From Angustibacter luteus (GTDB lineage: Bacteria > Actinomycetota > Actinomycetes > Actinomycetales > Angustibacteraceae): a DNA stretch of 64,000 bases. A program made the position numbers and the translations under genes. The DNA lies in the NCBI RefSeq assembly GCF_039541115.1, contig NZ_BAABFP010000002.1:496001-560000 (forward strand), in the 5' to 3' direction. Position 1 is the first letter of the stretch. Each line of letters starts with the position of its first letter. Shown one piece after another: positions 51,922-61,700 of the stretch. The notes under the pieces are model-generated. The model searched no databases. It worked only from the letters and a program-made list of their open reading frames with translations, and was not told the origin of the DNA.

Positions 51922-52596
51922 GTGCCCGCCAGCCCCATCGCCGCGATCGGCACCGACGCGCTGGCCGATCGGGTGATCAGCCACGCCCGACGGGTCGCCC
52001 GCAGCGCCACCCGCGAGGGGCGCGCCGTCCGGGTCGGCGTGGACGGCGCGGTGCCGGACGACGGCGCCGAGCTCGCCGACCTGGTCGCGCGACGGCTGTC
52101 GGCGGACGGCGTCGCGACCGGCCGGGTCCGCCAGCGCGACTTCGAGCTCCCGCGCTCGCAGCGGCTGGAGTACGGCGCCACCGACCCCGACGTGCTCTGG
52201 GACGGCTGGTACGACGACCGCGCGCTGCGCCGCGAGGTGCTGGACCCGCTCGGCCCGGACGGCGCGACGTCCCGGCACCCGATGCGCTGGCTGCCGTCGC
52301 TGCGCGACCCGTTGACCGACCGGTCCACCCGGGCCGAGCTGCAGGACTGCCCGCCCGGGACGGTGCTCGTCCTCGACGGGCGGTTCCTGCTGCGCGAGGA
52401 GCTCGCCGACGGGTTCGACGTCGTCGTCCACCTGCAGACCTCCACCGCGGCCCAGGAGCGACGGCTGCCGGACGACGACGAGCGGGCCCGGACGCGGCCG
52501 TCCTGGCAGCGCTACCTGGACGAGTGCGCGCCCGCCACCCGGGCCGACCTCGTCGTGCGCTTCGACCACCCGGATCGCCCCGCGCTGCTGGGCTAG
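51922..52596 (+). CDS. Uridine kinase-like protein lacking a Walker A motif
   Basis: This 224-residue protein follows the uridine kinase / phosphoribulokinase pattern: RVGVDGAVPDDGAELAD where a P-loop should be, RLEYGATDPD, the middle block RREVLDPLGPDG, VLVLDGRFLL and a C-terminal RYLDE. The GxxGxGKS/T nucleotide loop is degenerate, with no lysine, so kinase activity is doubtful. Relatives with the same loss are common in Actinobacteria. A GTG start at 51922 follows mycoredoxin by 12 nt. It overlaps nudC tail to tail by 4 nt. Confidence 0.78.
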   Translation: MPASPIAAIGTDALADRVISHARRVARSATREGRAVRVGVDGAVPDDGAELADLVARRLSADGVATGRVRQRDFELPRSQRLEYGATDPDVLWDGWYDDRALRREVLDPLGPDGATSRHPMRWLPSLRDPLTDRSTRAELQDCPPGTVLVLDGRFLLREELADGFDVVVHLQTSTAAQERRLPDDDERARTRPSWQRYLDECAPATRADLVVRFDHPDRPALLG

Positions 52597-53525
52597 GCCG
52601 GCGGGTCCGGCAGCGGCTCGCCGTACCAGTCCTCGACCAGCGCCCGCGAGATGGACAGTCGCGGCGACAGGCCGACGACCTTGCGCCGCACCTGGTCGAG
52701 GAGCTCGGCCCGGGTGAACCAGCGCGCCTCGGCGATCTCCTCGCCGTCGGGGTGCAGGTCCGTCGTCACGGCGTGCCCGCGGAAGCCGACCATGAGCGAG
52801 GACGGGAACGGCCACGGCTGGCTGCCCCGGTAGTCGACCCGGCCGACGCGGACGCCGACCTCCTCGAACACCTCGCGCCGCACCGTCGACTCCAGCGACT
52901 CCCCCGGCTCGACGAAGCCCGCCAGGGTCGAGAACCGGCCCGTCGGCCACGCGACGTGCCGGCCGAGCAGCAGCCGGTCGTCCTCGTCCACCACGGACAT
53001 GATCACCGCCGGGTCGGTGCGCGGCCAGTGGTCGCTGCCGTCCACCGGGCAGCGCCGGGTGTAGCCCGACGCGACGACCTCGGTGGCCGCCCCGCACAAC
53101 GGGCAGTGCCCGTGCCGGGCGTGCCAGTTGAACACCCCGACCGCCTGCGCGAACAGTCCGGCCTGCTCCGCCGGCAACGTCGTCGCGAGCGCGCGCAGCC
53201 CCAGCCACTCACCGTCGTCGGCCGCGGCCTCGACCGCGGCCTCGACCGCGACGGCCAGGTACGACGTCGCGTCCCCGTCCTCACCCAAGAACACGGCGAG
53301 ACGGTCGGCGTCCGCAGGCTCGGGGGCGCGCAGCCGCAGCGTCGAGCCGTCGACGCGCGCGCGGCCGTCGCTCACCTCCAGCACCCGGCTGCCGGGGTCG
53401 GCCAGCAGGGTCGGCACCAGGTCGGGGCCACGACGGTGAGCGGCCCGGTCGGTGATCGGGTGGGTCAGCGGGAGGTCGGCGAGTGACAGGTCGGGCAGCG
53501 TGGGGTCAGGCAGCACACGTCGCAC
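52593..53525 (-). CDS. nudC: NADH pyrophosphatase / NAD-cap hydrolase NudC
   Basis: This 310-residue Nudix enzyme hydrolyses NAD(H) to NMN(H) and AMP and can remove NAD caps from RNA. It has an N-terminal family domain, a zinc ribbon (HCPLCGAATE and RRCPVDGS), the Nudix box GFVEPGESLESTVRREVFEE, and the NudC-specific SQPWPFPSSLM. The GTG at 53525 is the likely start; longer frames run antisense through the neighbouring genes. Synteny with Rv3199c supports the call. Confidence 0.95.
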   Translation of the reverse strand: MRRVLPDPTLPDLSLADLPLTHPITDRAAHRRGPDLVPTLLADPGSRVLEVSDGRARVDGSTLRLRAPEPADADRLAVFLGEDGDATSYLAVAVEAAVEAAADDGEWLGLRALATTLPAEQAGLFAQAVGVFNWHARHGHCPLCGAATEVVASGYTRRCPVDGSDHWPRTDPAVIMSVVDEDDRLLLGRHVAWPTGRFSTLAGFVEPGESLESTVRREVFEEVGVRVGRVDYRGSQPWPFPSSLMVGFRGHAVTTDLHPDGEEIAEARWFTRAELLDQVRRKVVGLSPRLSISRALVEDWYGEPLPDPPA

Positions 53526-53600
53526 GCTACCCAGCGGCGCCAACACGCCGTGGCCCGGCTCGGCCCGGCGCGTGCCGCAGGTGGGGCTTACCGTGAACGG

Positions 53601-54539
53601 GTGACCCGCTCGCCGCTGCAGCTCGCCGCCCTCGCCAGCGGCGCCGTGCCGGGGCTGGACCCCGTCTCCGTCGACCCGCCGCACGTGGACGGCATGGACT
53701 TCGACGTCGCCGTGGTGACGGACGGCCAGCAGCGCCGCTGGGTGGTCCGCGCGCCGCGACGGACGGCCGCCGCGGTCGCCGCCGACACCGAGGCGCGGCT
53801 GCTGCCGGTGCTCGGCCGGCTCCTGCCCGTGCCCGTTCCGCAGCCGGCCGGCCGGGCCGCCCTGCCCGAGGGCGGCAGTGCGCTGGTCTACCCGTACCTG
53901 CCCGGCCGCCCGGTGGACCCTGCGGAGCTGGCCGCCGGGTCGGCGCTCGCCGCCGAGATCGGCCGGGCCATCGCGGCGCTGCACGAGATCGACCCGGCGG
54001 TCGCGGACGACGTCGGCCTGGCGTCGTACTCGGGCGAGGAGTACCGGCAGCGCCGGCTGTCGGACGTCGACCGCGCGGCCGCGACCGGGCACGTGCCCGC
54101 GCCGCTGCTGGCTCGGTGGGAGCGCGCGCTCGAGGACGTGACTCGCTGGCACTACGTGCCGACACTGGTCCACGGCGACCTCGCGCCGGAGCACGTGCTG
54201 GTGCACGACGGAGCCGTCAGCGGCCTGATCGACTGGGGCGACGCCTGCGTGGCGGACCCGGCGGACGACCTGGCCTGGGTGGTGTCGACGCTCGAGCCGG
54301 ACGTGGCCGACACCGTGCTGGAGGCCTACGCGATGGCCCGCACGCAGCAGCCCGACGCGCACCTGCAGGCCCGGGCCGAGCTCGCGGCTGAGCTCGCGCT
54401 GGCTCGCTGGTTGCTGGGCGCGATCGCCGCGGACGACGTCGCCGTCATCGACCGGGCGGCCGCGCACCTGCGAGACCTGGCCGGCCGGGTGGGCGACGAA
54501 GCCGGCAGCGAGTCCGGCACCCCGTCCAGCGGCGACTGA
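53601..54539 (+). CDS. Phosphotransferase of the APH / choline kinase fold
   Basis: This 312-residue protein has the bilobal aminoglycoside-phosphotransferase fold: RRWVVRAPRR in the nucleotide lobe, YPYLPGRPVDP, the catalytic loop LVHGDLAPEHVLV and the metal-binding motif GLIDWGDA. HGDLAPEH is close to macrolide 2'-phosphotransferases, but the true substrate could be a metabolite. A GTG start at 53601. It diverges from nudC and is followed after 4 nt by the EEP-family gene. Resistance function is not shown. Confidence 0.83.
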   Translation: MTRSPLQLAALASGAVPGLDPVSVDPPHVDGMDFDVAVVTDGQQRRWVVRAPRRTAAAVAADTEARLLPVLGRLLPVPVPQPAGRAALPEGGSALVYPYLPGRPVDPAELAAGSALAAEIGRAIAALHEIDPAVADDVGLASYSGEEYRQRRLSDVDRAAATGHVPAPLLARWERALEDVTRWHYVPTLVHGDLAPEHVLVHDGAVSGLIDWGDACVADPADDLAWVVSTLEPDVADTVLEAYAMARTQQPDAHLQARAELAAELALARWLLGAIAADDVAVIDRAAAHLRDLAGRVGDEAGSESGTPSSGD

Positions 54540-54543
54540 GCGC

Positions 54544-55377
54544 GTGCGGGTCGGCACGTTCAACCTCTGGTCCGGCCGCGGTCGCGACGGGCTCGTGGAC
54601 GCCGGGCGGCTGGCGGAGTCCGTCCGGTCCCTGGCCGACGCCGGCGTCGACGTGCTCGTGGTCCAGGAGGTCGACCGCGGCCAGCCCCGCTCGGGCGGCG
54701 CGGACCAGCTCGGTGCGGTGGCGGAGGCGTTCGGGGCGGTCGACGCGCGGTTCTGCCCGACGGTGTTCGGCGAGCCCGGCTCCGCCGCGGGTTGGGTCCC
54801 GGCGACCGCCGGCCTGGACCAGCAGGTCGACGAGCAGCACCCGAGCACACCACCGGCGCCGTCGTACGGCATCGGCGTGGTGTCACGACTGCCGGTGCTG
54901 GCGTGGCGGCTGCGCCGCCTCCGCGGGTCCCGGGCGGTCCTGCCGGTGGCGGTGCCGCGTGACGGGCGGGGCATGCGCGTGCTGTGGGTATCGGACGAGC
55001 CGCGGGCCGCCCTCGCGGCGGTGGTCGCCGGCGACTCGGGGCCGGTCACGGTCATCGGGGTCCACCTGTCGTTCGCGCCCCCGGCGGCGGTGCGTCAGCT
55101 GCGGACGGTGCGCCGGTGGGCCGACTCCCTGCCGGGCCCACGCGTGCTGGCGGGCGACCTCAACCTGCCCGGCGGGGTACCGGCGCGAGTGACCGGGTGG
55201 CGGTCGCTGGCTCGGGCGTCCACGTTCCCGGCGGCCGATCCGCGAGTCCAGCTCGACCACGTGCTCACTGACGCCGCGTCCGACCCGGTCGAGCACAAGG
55301 ACTCCCGAACCGGGGAGGCCCTGTTGCTGCCGCTCTCGGACCACCGCGCCCTGGTCGCGGATGATGTGAGACTGTGA
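54544..55377 (+). CDS. Endonuclease/exonuclease/phosphatase (EEP) family protein
   Basis: This 277-residue protein shows the EEP catalytic set in order: FNLWSGRGRDG (Asn), LVVQEVDRG (Glu), VIGVHLSFAP (His), LAGDLNLPGG (Asp and Asn), LDHVL (Asp) and SDHRALVAD (Asp-His). Substrate may be nucleic acid, phosphoinositide-like or another phosphoester. No signal peptide is seen. A GTG start at 54544, four bases after the phosphotransferase stop, indicates co-transcription. Its end overlaps an inverted repeat. Confidence 0.87.
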   Translation: MRVGTFNLWSGRGRDGLVDAGRLAESVRSLADAGVDVLVVQEVDRGQPRSGGADQLGAVAEAFGAVDARFCPTVFGEPGSAAGWVPATAGLDQQVDEQHPSTPPAPSYGIGVVSRLPVLAWRLRRLRGSRAVLPVAVPRDGRGMRVLWVSDEPRAALAAVVAGDSGPVTVIGVHLSFAPPAAVRQLRTVRRWADSLPGPRVLAGDLNLPGGVPARVTGWRSLARASTFPAADPRVQLDHVLTDAASDPVEHKDSRTGEALLLPLSDHRALVADDVRL

Positions 55378-55390
55378 CATGTCTCACATC
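55363..55390. terminator. Inverted repeat spanning the EEP stop codon
   Basis: GATGTGAGAC (55363-55372) and GTCTCACATC (55381-55390) form a perfect 10-bp stem around TGTGACAT, which contains the TGA stop. It may be a terminator or a protein-binding palindrome. The remaining interval to 55504 shows no gene. Confidence 0.5.
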
Positions 55391-55504
55391 GTGAGAAGTT
55401 AGGGGTTTGGGCGATCTAAACCGCCGCCCACAGCGTCTTTCCTAGTGCCGGCCACGGTGAGCGCTGCAGGGGGCTGCTCACCGAGGCCGGCCTCATTGTG
55501 CCGC

Positions 55505-58500
55505 TCAGTCGCCGGCGGGCTCAGGAACCGCGTGCAGCAGCGCGACGACTCCGGCCTCGTCCAGCAGGTCCACCGGTCGCACCGTCTCACCGGTGGACAC
55601 GTAGCAGAACGCCGCACCGACCCGCTCGAGCGGGATCCCGTGCAACCGGTGCCAGGCGAGGCGGTAGACCGCCAGCTGCACGTCCCGGGCCCGCGCCTGC
55701 GCACCCGTCGGCGGCGCGCCGGTCTTCCAGTCGACGATGTCGACGCCGCCGTCGTCCCGGGCGAACACCGCGTCGATCCGGGCGCGCAGCACCGTGCCGT
55801 CCACTGGCGTCTCGACCGGGACCTCGACGGCCACCACCTTGCGGCTCGCCCACTCGGTAGCCAGGAAGTGCTCCTGCAGCTCGCGCAGCCCCAGGTCGTC
55901 GGAGTCGTCGTCCGCTGCCCCGGGCAGCTCGACGACGTCCAGGATCGACGCCGCGCCGAGGTGGCGCTCCACCCACGCGTGGAACGCCGTGCCGCGCCGG
56001 GACGACGGGTGCGGGCGCCGCGGCATCGGCCGGCGCAGCGTCAGGGCGAGCTCGGCCGGGTCGGCCCGCAGCTGGACGAGCCGGGAGGCCGACAGGTGCG
56101 TCGGCAGCTCGACCGTGATCGCGTTGTCCTGCAGGCGGTCCCGCTCGGCCAGCAGCAGGGTGATGGCCCGGTCCGAGGCGTCCTGGGTCTCGGCGTCCGG
56201 CTGCCCGTCGGGAGCGAGGTCGAACGGCAGGGCGGACATCGCTTGGTCCACCCGGGCGGCGCCGGCCTCGACCACGGCCCGCCGCCCGCCCAGGGGATCG
56301 ACCGGCCACGGCGCACCGGACAGCGCCGGGTCCGTGGGCTTGTCGACGTCCGCGGGCGGCATCGGCCGCACCTCGCCGACCCGGACGGCGGCCACCACCC
56401 GCTGGTCGACGGTCGGCTCCCCCATCGGCAGCCCGGGGACCAGCTCGCAGAGGAACCGCGACGGCATCCGCGGGTTCAGCGCGGACCCCCAGCTGTGGCT
56501 GGTCAGCAGCAGCGACTCCTTGGCCCGGGTGAACGCGACGTAGGCCAGCCGGCGCTCCTCGGCGAGCTCGTGGTCGCCGCAGGCGGCGTAGAAGTCCTTG
56601 AGCTCGGCGAGCAGCACCTTCTGGTCGGGCGCCGCGGACCACCGCACGTCCGGCAGCCCGTCACGGTCGCCCCGCAGCGCGTGCGGCACCTTGCCCAGGC
56701 CACCCAGCCACCCCTTGTCGTTCACCCGCGGCACCGCCCAGCCGTCGACCCCCGCCCGCACCTGCACGCGGTGCTGCGGGAAGCCGCCCTCGACCAGTCC
56801 GGGTACGGCCACGACGTCCCACTCCAGGCCCTTGGCCGCGTGCACCGTCATGACCTGGACGGCCTGCTCGTTGACCTCGACCTGGCCGGGCTCGAGCCCG
56901 TGCTCCTGCTCGTCCGCGGCGGCCAGCCAGACCAGGAAGGCGCCCAGCGTCGCCCGCTCCGCGGTCGCCTCGAAGCCCGCGGCCACGTCGGCGAGCGCGT
57001 CCAGGTGGGCGCGGGCCTGACCCGGCGCGACCCGCGGCCGGGAGGCCACCTCGACGTCGAGCAGCAGGGCCCGCTCGACCTCGGCGACCAGGTCGGGCAG
57101 CGCCAGGGATGTCCGGCCGCGCAGGTCGCGCACCGTGTCCGACAGCCGCTGCAGCCGGGACCGGGCGGGGGCGGACAACGCCCGGCCGTCCCGGTCGGTC
57201 CAGTCCGGCGCCGGGAGCTCGTCGAGCGCCTCCACGATGCTCGGCTCCTCCGGCGCTGCGATCCCCGAGCCGCGACCGCTGCGCTCGGCGTGCAGCTCAC
57301 GGGACCAGCCGGCCAGGACCGTCAGGTCGTGCGCGCCCAGGCGGCAGGTGGGCCCGGTGAGCAGGCGCATGAGCATGTCGCCGCGACTGGGGTCGTGCAC
57401 GACGTGCAGCGCGCAGACCAGGTCGGCCACCTCGGGGGTGGACAGCAGGCCGCCGAGGCCCACCACCTCGTAGGGCAGACCCGCCGCGAGCAGCGCTGCC
57501 TCGACGTCGGTGAACTGGGAGCGCTTGCGGCACAGCACCGCGGCTGTCCGGCCGGGCACCCGCTCCCCGTCCGGACCGAGCCAGTGCTGGGACAGCCACT
57601 GCGCCACCGACGTCGCCTCGAGGCTGCTCGTCTCCAGCGACCGGACCTCGACCGAGCCCACGTCGGCGCCGGTGCGCGCCTGCAGGTCGCGCACCTGCAC
57701 CGTGGTCGTGGCCTGCAGGGGCGCCGCGACCGCGTTGGCCACCGCCAGCACGGACGTCGGGTTGCGCCAGCTCGTCGAGAGGTGGCGCACGGTCGCGGGC
57801 TGGCCGTCGTCTGCCCGGAAGCGAGCGGCGAAGCCGGCGAGGGTGTCAGCGCTGGCCCCGCGCCAGCCGTAGATCGACTGGTGCGGGTCGCCGACGGCCG
57901 TGACTCCGTGGCCGTCACCGAACAGCGCCTCGAGCATCACCAGCTGGGCGTGGCTGGTGTCCTGGAACTCGTCGAGCAGGACCGCGCGGTACTGGTCGCG
58001 GGCCTCCTCGGCCAGCCGGGGCACGGACGCCGCGAGCTGGGCCGAGAGCGCGAGCTGGTCGCCGAAGTCGAGCCGGTCGCGGATGCGTTTCGCGTCGGCG
58101 TAGGCGCGCACGATCGGCAGCAGCTGGCGGCGGGCCTGCAGCCGCTGCAGCAGCTCGGCGACGTCGCTGTACCGGCCCGCGGCCCGGGAGTCGTTGTACG
58201 GCAACGCCTCCACGTGCGCGATCCGATTTGCCAGGTAGGCGTCCAGCTCGTCGGGCGAGACCAGGTGCTCCGCGCACTCGGCGGACACGGCCAGCACCGC
58301 GTCGACCACGGTGGACATCGCGAAGTCGACGGAGTCCATGTCACCGAGCCAGCCCTCGACGACCTCGCTGGCCAGCTGCCAGCAGGACGCCTCCGTGAGC
58401 AGCTGGGCCTCGGGCTCGATCCCCAGCCGCATGCCGTGCTCGCGGACCAGCCGTCCGGCGAAGGCGTGGTAGGTGGAGACGGTGACGTCCAGGTCGGCGT

Positions 58501-58798
58501 CCGGCGCGGACCACAGGCCGGCCCGGCGCAGGGCGCGCAACCGGCTGCGGATGCGCTGCCCCAGCTCGCCGGCCGCCTTGCGGGTGAAGGTCAAGCCGAG
58601 CACCTCGTCGGGGGCGACGACGCCACCGGCCACCAGCCAGATCACCCGGGCGGCCATGGTCTCGGTCTTGCCGGAGCCCGCACCGGCCACCACGAGCAGC
58701 GGGGCCAGCGGGGCCTCGATCACCGCAACCTGCTCGGGCGTCGGCTCGGGACGGCCGAGCGCCCGCGCGATCTCGACGGCCGAGGGTGCGCCGCTCAT
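55505..58798 (-). CDS. adnB: AdnB helicase-nuclease subunit
   Basis: This 1097-residue lead motor subunit belongs to the AdnAB complex, which resects double-strand breaks in Actinobacteria. UvrD-type motifs are complete: Walker A GAGSGKTETM, LTFTRKAAGELGQR, Walker B LLDEFQDTSH, GDPHQSIYGWRGA, VHAAKGLEWD and AYVAFTRAKESL. A C-terminal RecB-like nuclease module has GTAFHAWVERH, RIDAVF and the catalytic VDIVDWKTG. The ATG at 58798 overlaps the adnA stop by ATGA. Order adnA-adnB matches Rv3202c-Rv3201c. Confidence 0.93.
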   Translation of the reverse strand: MSGAPSAVEIARALGRPEPTPEQVAVIEAPLAPLLVVAGAGSGKTETMAARVIWLVAGGVVAPDEVLGLTFTRKAAGELGQRIRSRLRALRRAGLWSAPDADLDVTVSTYHAFAGRLVREHGMRLGIEPEAQLLTEASCWQLASEVVEGWLGDMDSVDFAMSTVVDAVLAVSAECAEHLVSPDELDAYLANRIAHVEALPYNDSRAAGRYSDVAELLQRLQARRQLLPIVRAYADAKRIRDRLDFGDQLALSAQLAASVPRLAEEARDQYRAVLLDEFQDTSHAQLVMLEALFGDGHGVTAVGDPHQSIYGWRGASADTLAGFAARFRADDGQPATVRHLSTSWRNPTSVLAVANAVAAPLQATTTVQVRDLQARTGADVGSVEVRSLETSSLEATSVAQWLSQHWLGPDGERVPGRTAAVLCRKRSQFTDVEAALLAAGLPYEVVGLGGLLSTPEVADLVCALHVVHDPSRGDMLMRLLTGPTCRLGAHDLTVLAGWSRELHAERSGRGSGIAAPEEPSIVEALDELPAPDWTDRDGRALSAPARSRLQRLSDTVRDLRGRTSLALPDLVAEVERALLLDVEVASRPRVAPGQARAHLDALADVAAGFEATAERATLGAFLVWLAAADEQEHGLEPGQVEVNEQAVQVMTVHAAKGLEWDVVAVPGLVEGGFPQHRVQVRAGVDGWAVPRVNDKGWLGGLGKVPHALRGDRDGLPDVRWSAAPDQKVLLAELKDFYAACGDHELAEERRLAYVAFTRAKESLLLTSHSWGSALNPRMPSRFLCELVPGLPMGEPTVDQRVVAAVRVGEVRPMPPADVDKPTDPALSGAPWPVDPLGGRRAVVEAGAARVDQAMSALPFDLAPDGQPDAETQDASDRAITLLLAERDRLQDNAITVELPTHLSASRLVQLRADPAELALTLRRPMPRRPHPSSRRGTAFHAWVERHLGAASILDVVELPGAADDDSDDLGLRELQEHFLATEWASRKVVAVEVPVETPVDGTVLRARIDAVFARDDGGVDIVDWKTGAPPTGAQARARDVQLAVYRLAWHRLHGIPLERVGAAFCYVSTGETVRPVDLLDEAGVVALLHAVPEPAGD

Positions 58799-61700
58799 GC
58801 GGTCACCGGGCGGCCCTCGCCACGGGCCGGGCACGAGGTGCGCACCGGGCAGCGGTCGCAGATGTCGTTCAGCTGGGCGTCGAAGCCGGCCGACGCCATG
58901 CCCTGGGCCACCTCGTCGACCAGCTCCACCGCCCAGCCGCCGTCCGGCGGGAGCGCGGGCTGGTCCTGCGGGCGGTAGGTCTTGGTGGGAGTGCCCAGCT
59001 GCACCAGTGCCGCACCGGCGGCGGGTTCGCCGGGGGCGACGTCCGCGAACGCACCGCCCTGGACGGCCACCTGGTAGGCGCCGAGCTGCGGGTTGGTCGG
59101 CAGGTCAGCCGCCTTCGGCGCGGACTTGCCGGTCTTGAGGTCGACCACCCGCAGGCCGTCGGCGGTGCGCTCCAACCGGTCCACCCGCCCGACGAGCCGG
59201 ACCGGGCCGCCGGGCAGCTCGAGCCGGACGTCGACGGGCAGCTCGGCGCCGACCAGCTCGCGGCCGCGGGCGTCCACGAGGTAGCCGGCGAGCTTGCGCA
59301 CCACCTGCTCAGCCCGCCGGCGACCGATGTCGCCGACCCAGCCGGGCCGCAGGCCCAGCACGTGCCAGCGCGCGTGCAGCGCCTCGACGAGCTCGGCCTC
59401 CGTGGCCTCGGGCAGCTCGGCGGCGAGGTCGTGCACGAGGTTGCCGAGGGCCTGCGAACCCGAGCTCGGTCCGGACCCACCGGCCTGGGTGAGCAGCCAC
59501 CGCAACGGGCAGCGGTCGAACTCCTCGACCTTGGACGGGGAGACCCGGACGGGCTCACCGGTGGCCAGCGGGTGGTCGTCGCTGAGCGGCGCGAGCCCGT
59601 ACCAGTCCTGCGGCGCGGCGCCGGGCACCCCGGCGAGCGCCAACCGGGCGAGCCGGCGGGCCGCCTCGCTGGCCTCGTCCGGCGGGGTGCGCGGGTCCGT
59701 CAGGTGCTGGCGCAGGGCCGCGACCACGCCAGCCAGGGACATCGGCGGACCGGGGGTGGTGACCGCCCGCACGCCGTCGTCGTCCCACCGCGCGGTGGTG
59801 GTGAAGCCGTCGGGGGCACGCCCGTCGGCCGCCGCCGGTGGCGGGTCGACCAGGTCGAGGAACGTCGACGGCTGCTGCTCGTCGTCGCGCACGGCCGTGA
59901 CCAGCAGCGACTCGCTGGCTCGGCTGACCGCGACGTGGAACAGCCGGGTCTCGTCGTCGCGCACGGCCGCAGCAGCGGCCCGCCGGGAGCCGTCGCGCCC
60001 TGTCAGGACGTCGACCAGGTGCTCTGCCCCCAGCAGCGAGCCGCGCGGGCGCAGATCCGGCCAGGTGCCCTCCTGCACCCCGGCCACGACGACCACCCGC
60101 CACTGCTGGCCCGCCGCGGCGGCTGCGGTGAGCAGCGCCACCGCGTCACCGGCGCCGCGCTCGGCGAGCGTGTCGGCCGGGACGTCCTGGCCGCGCAGGT
60201 ACTCCAGGAACTGCCCCGGCCCGGCCTGCGGGAGCCGGTCCATGAACCGGGCGGCCGCATCGAAGAGCGCCACCACCGCGTCGAGGTCGCGGTCGGCCCG
60301 CCGCCCGGCCGGTCCGCCGCCGAGTGCCACCCGCTGCCACCGCTCGGCCAGCCCGGTCACGGACCACACCGCCCACAGCACGGTCTCGGACGTCGCCGCC
60401 TCGGCGGCGCACGCCTCGGTCGCCGCGCGCAGGACCGCGGCGACCCGCCGCGCCGGTGCGGAGGTGAACCGGTCGACGAGCGCGAGCCGCGCCGGGTCGC
60501 GCAGGGCCTGGACCAGCAGGTCGTCGCTGTACGGCACGGGCGCTGCATCCGGATCTGGCGTCCCCCCGGGATCCGGCTCGGTCGGGGCGTCGGCGGCCCG
60601 CAAGGCCCGGCGCAGCCGCCGCAGCCCCATCGCGTCGGCGCCGCCGATGGGCGAGAGCAGCAGGGCCTGGGCCCGCTCGGCGTCCAGGGCCTCGCTCTCG
60701 AGCCCGGCGAGTCCGACCGCGAAGGCATCGAGCAGCGGGACGACGGCGGGCTGGTCCCGCACCGGCAGCTCGGTCAGTGGCACCTCGACCGGCACACCGG
60801 CGTGCGACAACCCCCGCCGCAGGTCGCCGGCGCGGGACCTCCCGCGCACCAGAACGGCCATCTGCGACCACGGCACTCCGTGCAGCAGGTGCTTGCGCCG
60901 CAGCGCGTCCGCGACCAGGGCCACCTCGTGCTGAGCGGTGCGCACGACGTGCACCACGACCTCATCAGGGCCCACCACCGCGTCGGGCTGCTGGACGTGG
61001 CGCTGCCGGGCCCCACCGGCCGCACCGATCCGCTCCGCGACCCGCGCCGTCACCGCGCGCAGCTCGCTGCCCTGCCGCCACGACGTCCGGAGCACGATCG
61101 ACTCGGCGGCACCGGCGTCGTCACCGGACCCGAGGAGCAGCCCCAGGTCAGCCCCGCGGAAGGACTGCGCGACGGAGTCGGGGTCGCCGGTGAGCAGCAG
61201 CCCCGGCCGGCCACCGACGACCACCCGGAGCAGGTCGGCCACCGCGGCGGTCGCCTCGTGCGCGTCGTCCATCGCAACCAGCTGGACCTGCTCGCGCACC
61301 TGGGCCAGCAGCCGGTCGTCCGACAGCAGCGCCGCCACTGCCTCGCTGGCGATCGCGGCCGGGTCGTAGCCGCCCGGCGTGGCCAGGGCCGTGACGTCCA
61401 GGTACTCGTGCAGGGCCCGCGCGCCAGCGACCCACTCGGGCCGGCCGTGCTCGACGCCGAGCGCCGCCAGCTCGTCCGGCGGGACGCCGCGCTCGACCGC
61501 CCGCATCAGCAGGTCGCGCAGCTCACCGCGGAAACCGCGCGTGCCCAGCGCCGGGGCGAGCTCGGCCGGCCACCCGGGGTCACCGCCCTGCCCCTGCCGG
61601 TGCCCGGCCAGCAGCTCACGGAGGATGACGTCCTGCTCCGGGCCGGTGATCAGCCTCGGTGCCGGCTCGCCCTGAGCGGCAGCCGCGAGCCGCAGCACCC

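Noticed and set aside
55445-58978. 1177-codon plus-strand frame opposite adnB
   Set aside because: Antisense shadow; the minus strand carries complete helicase and nuclease motifs.
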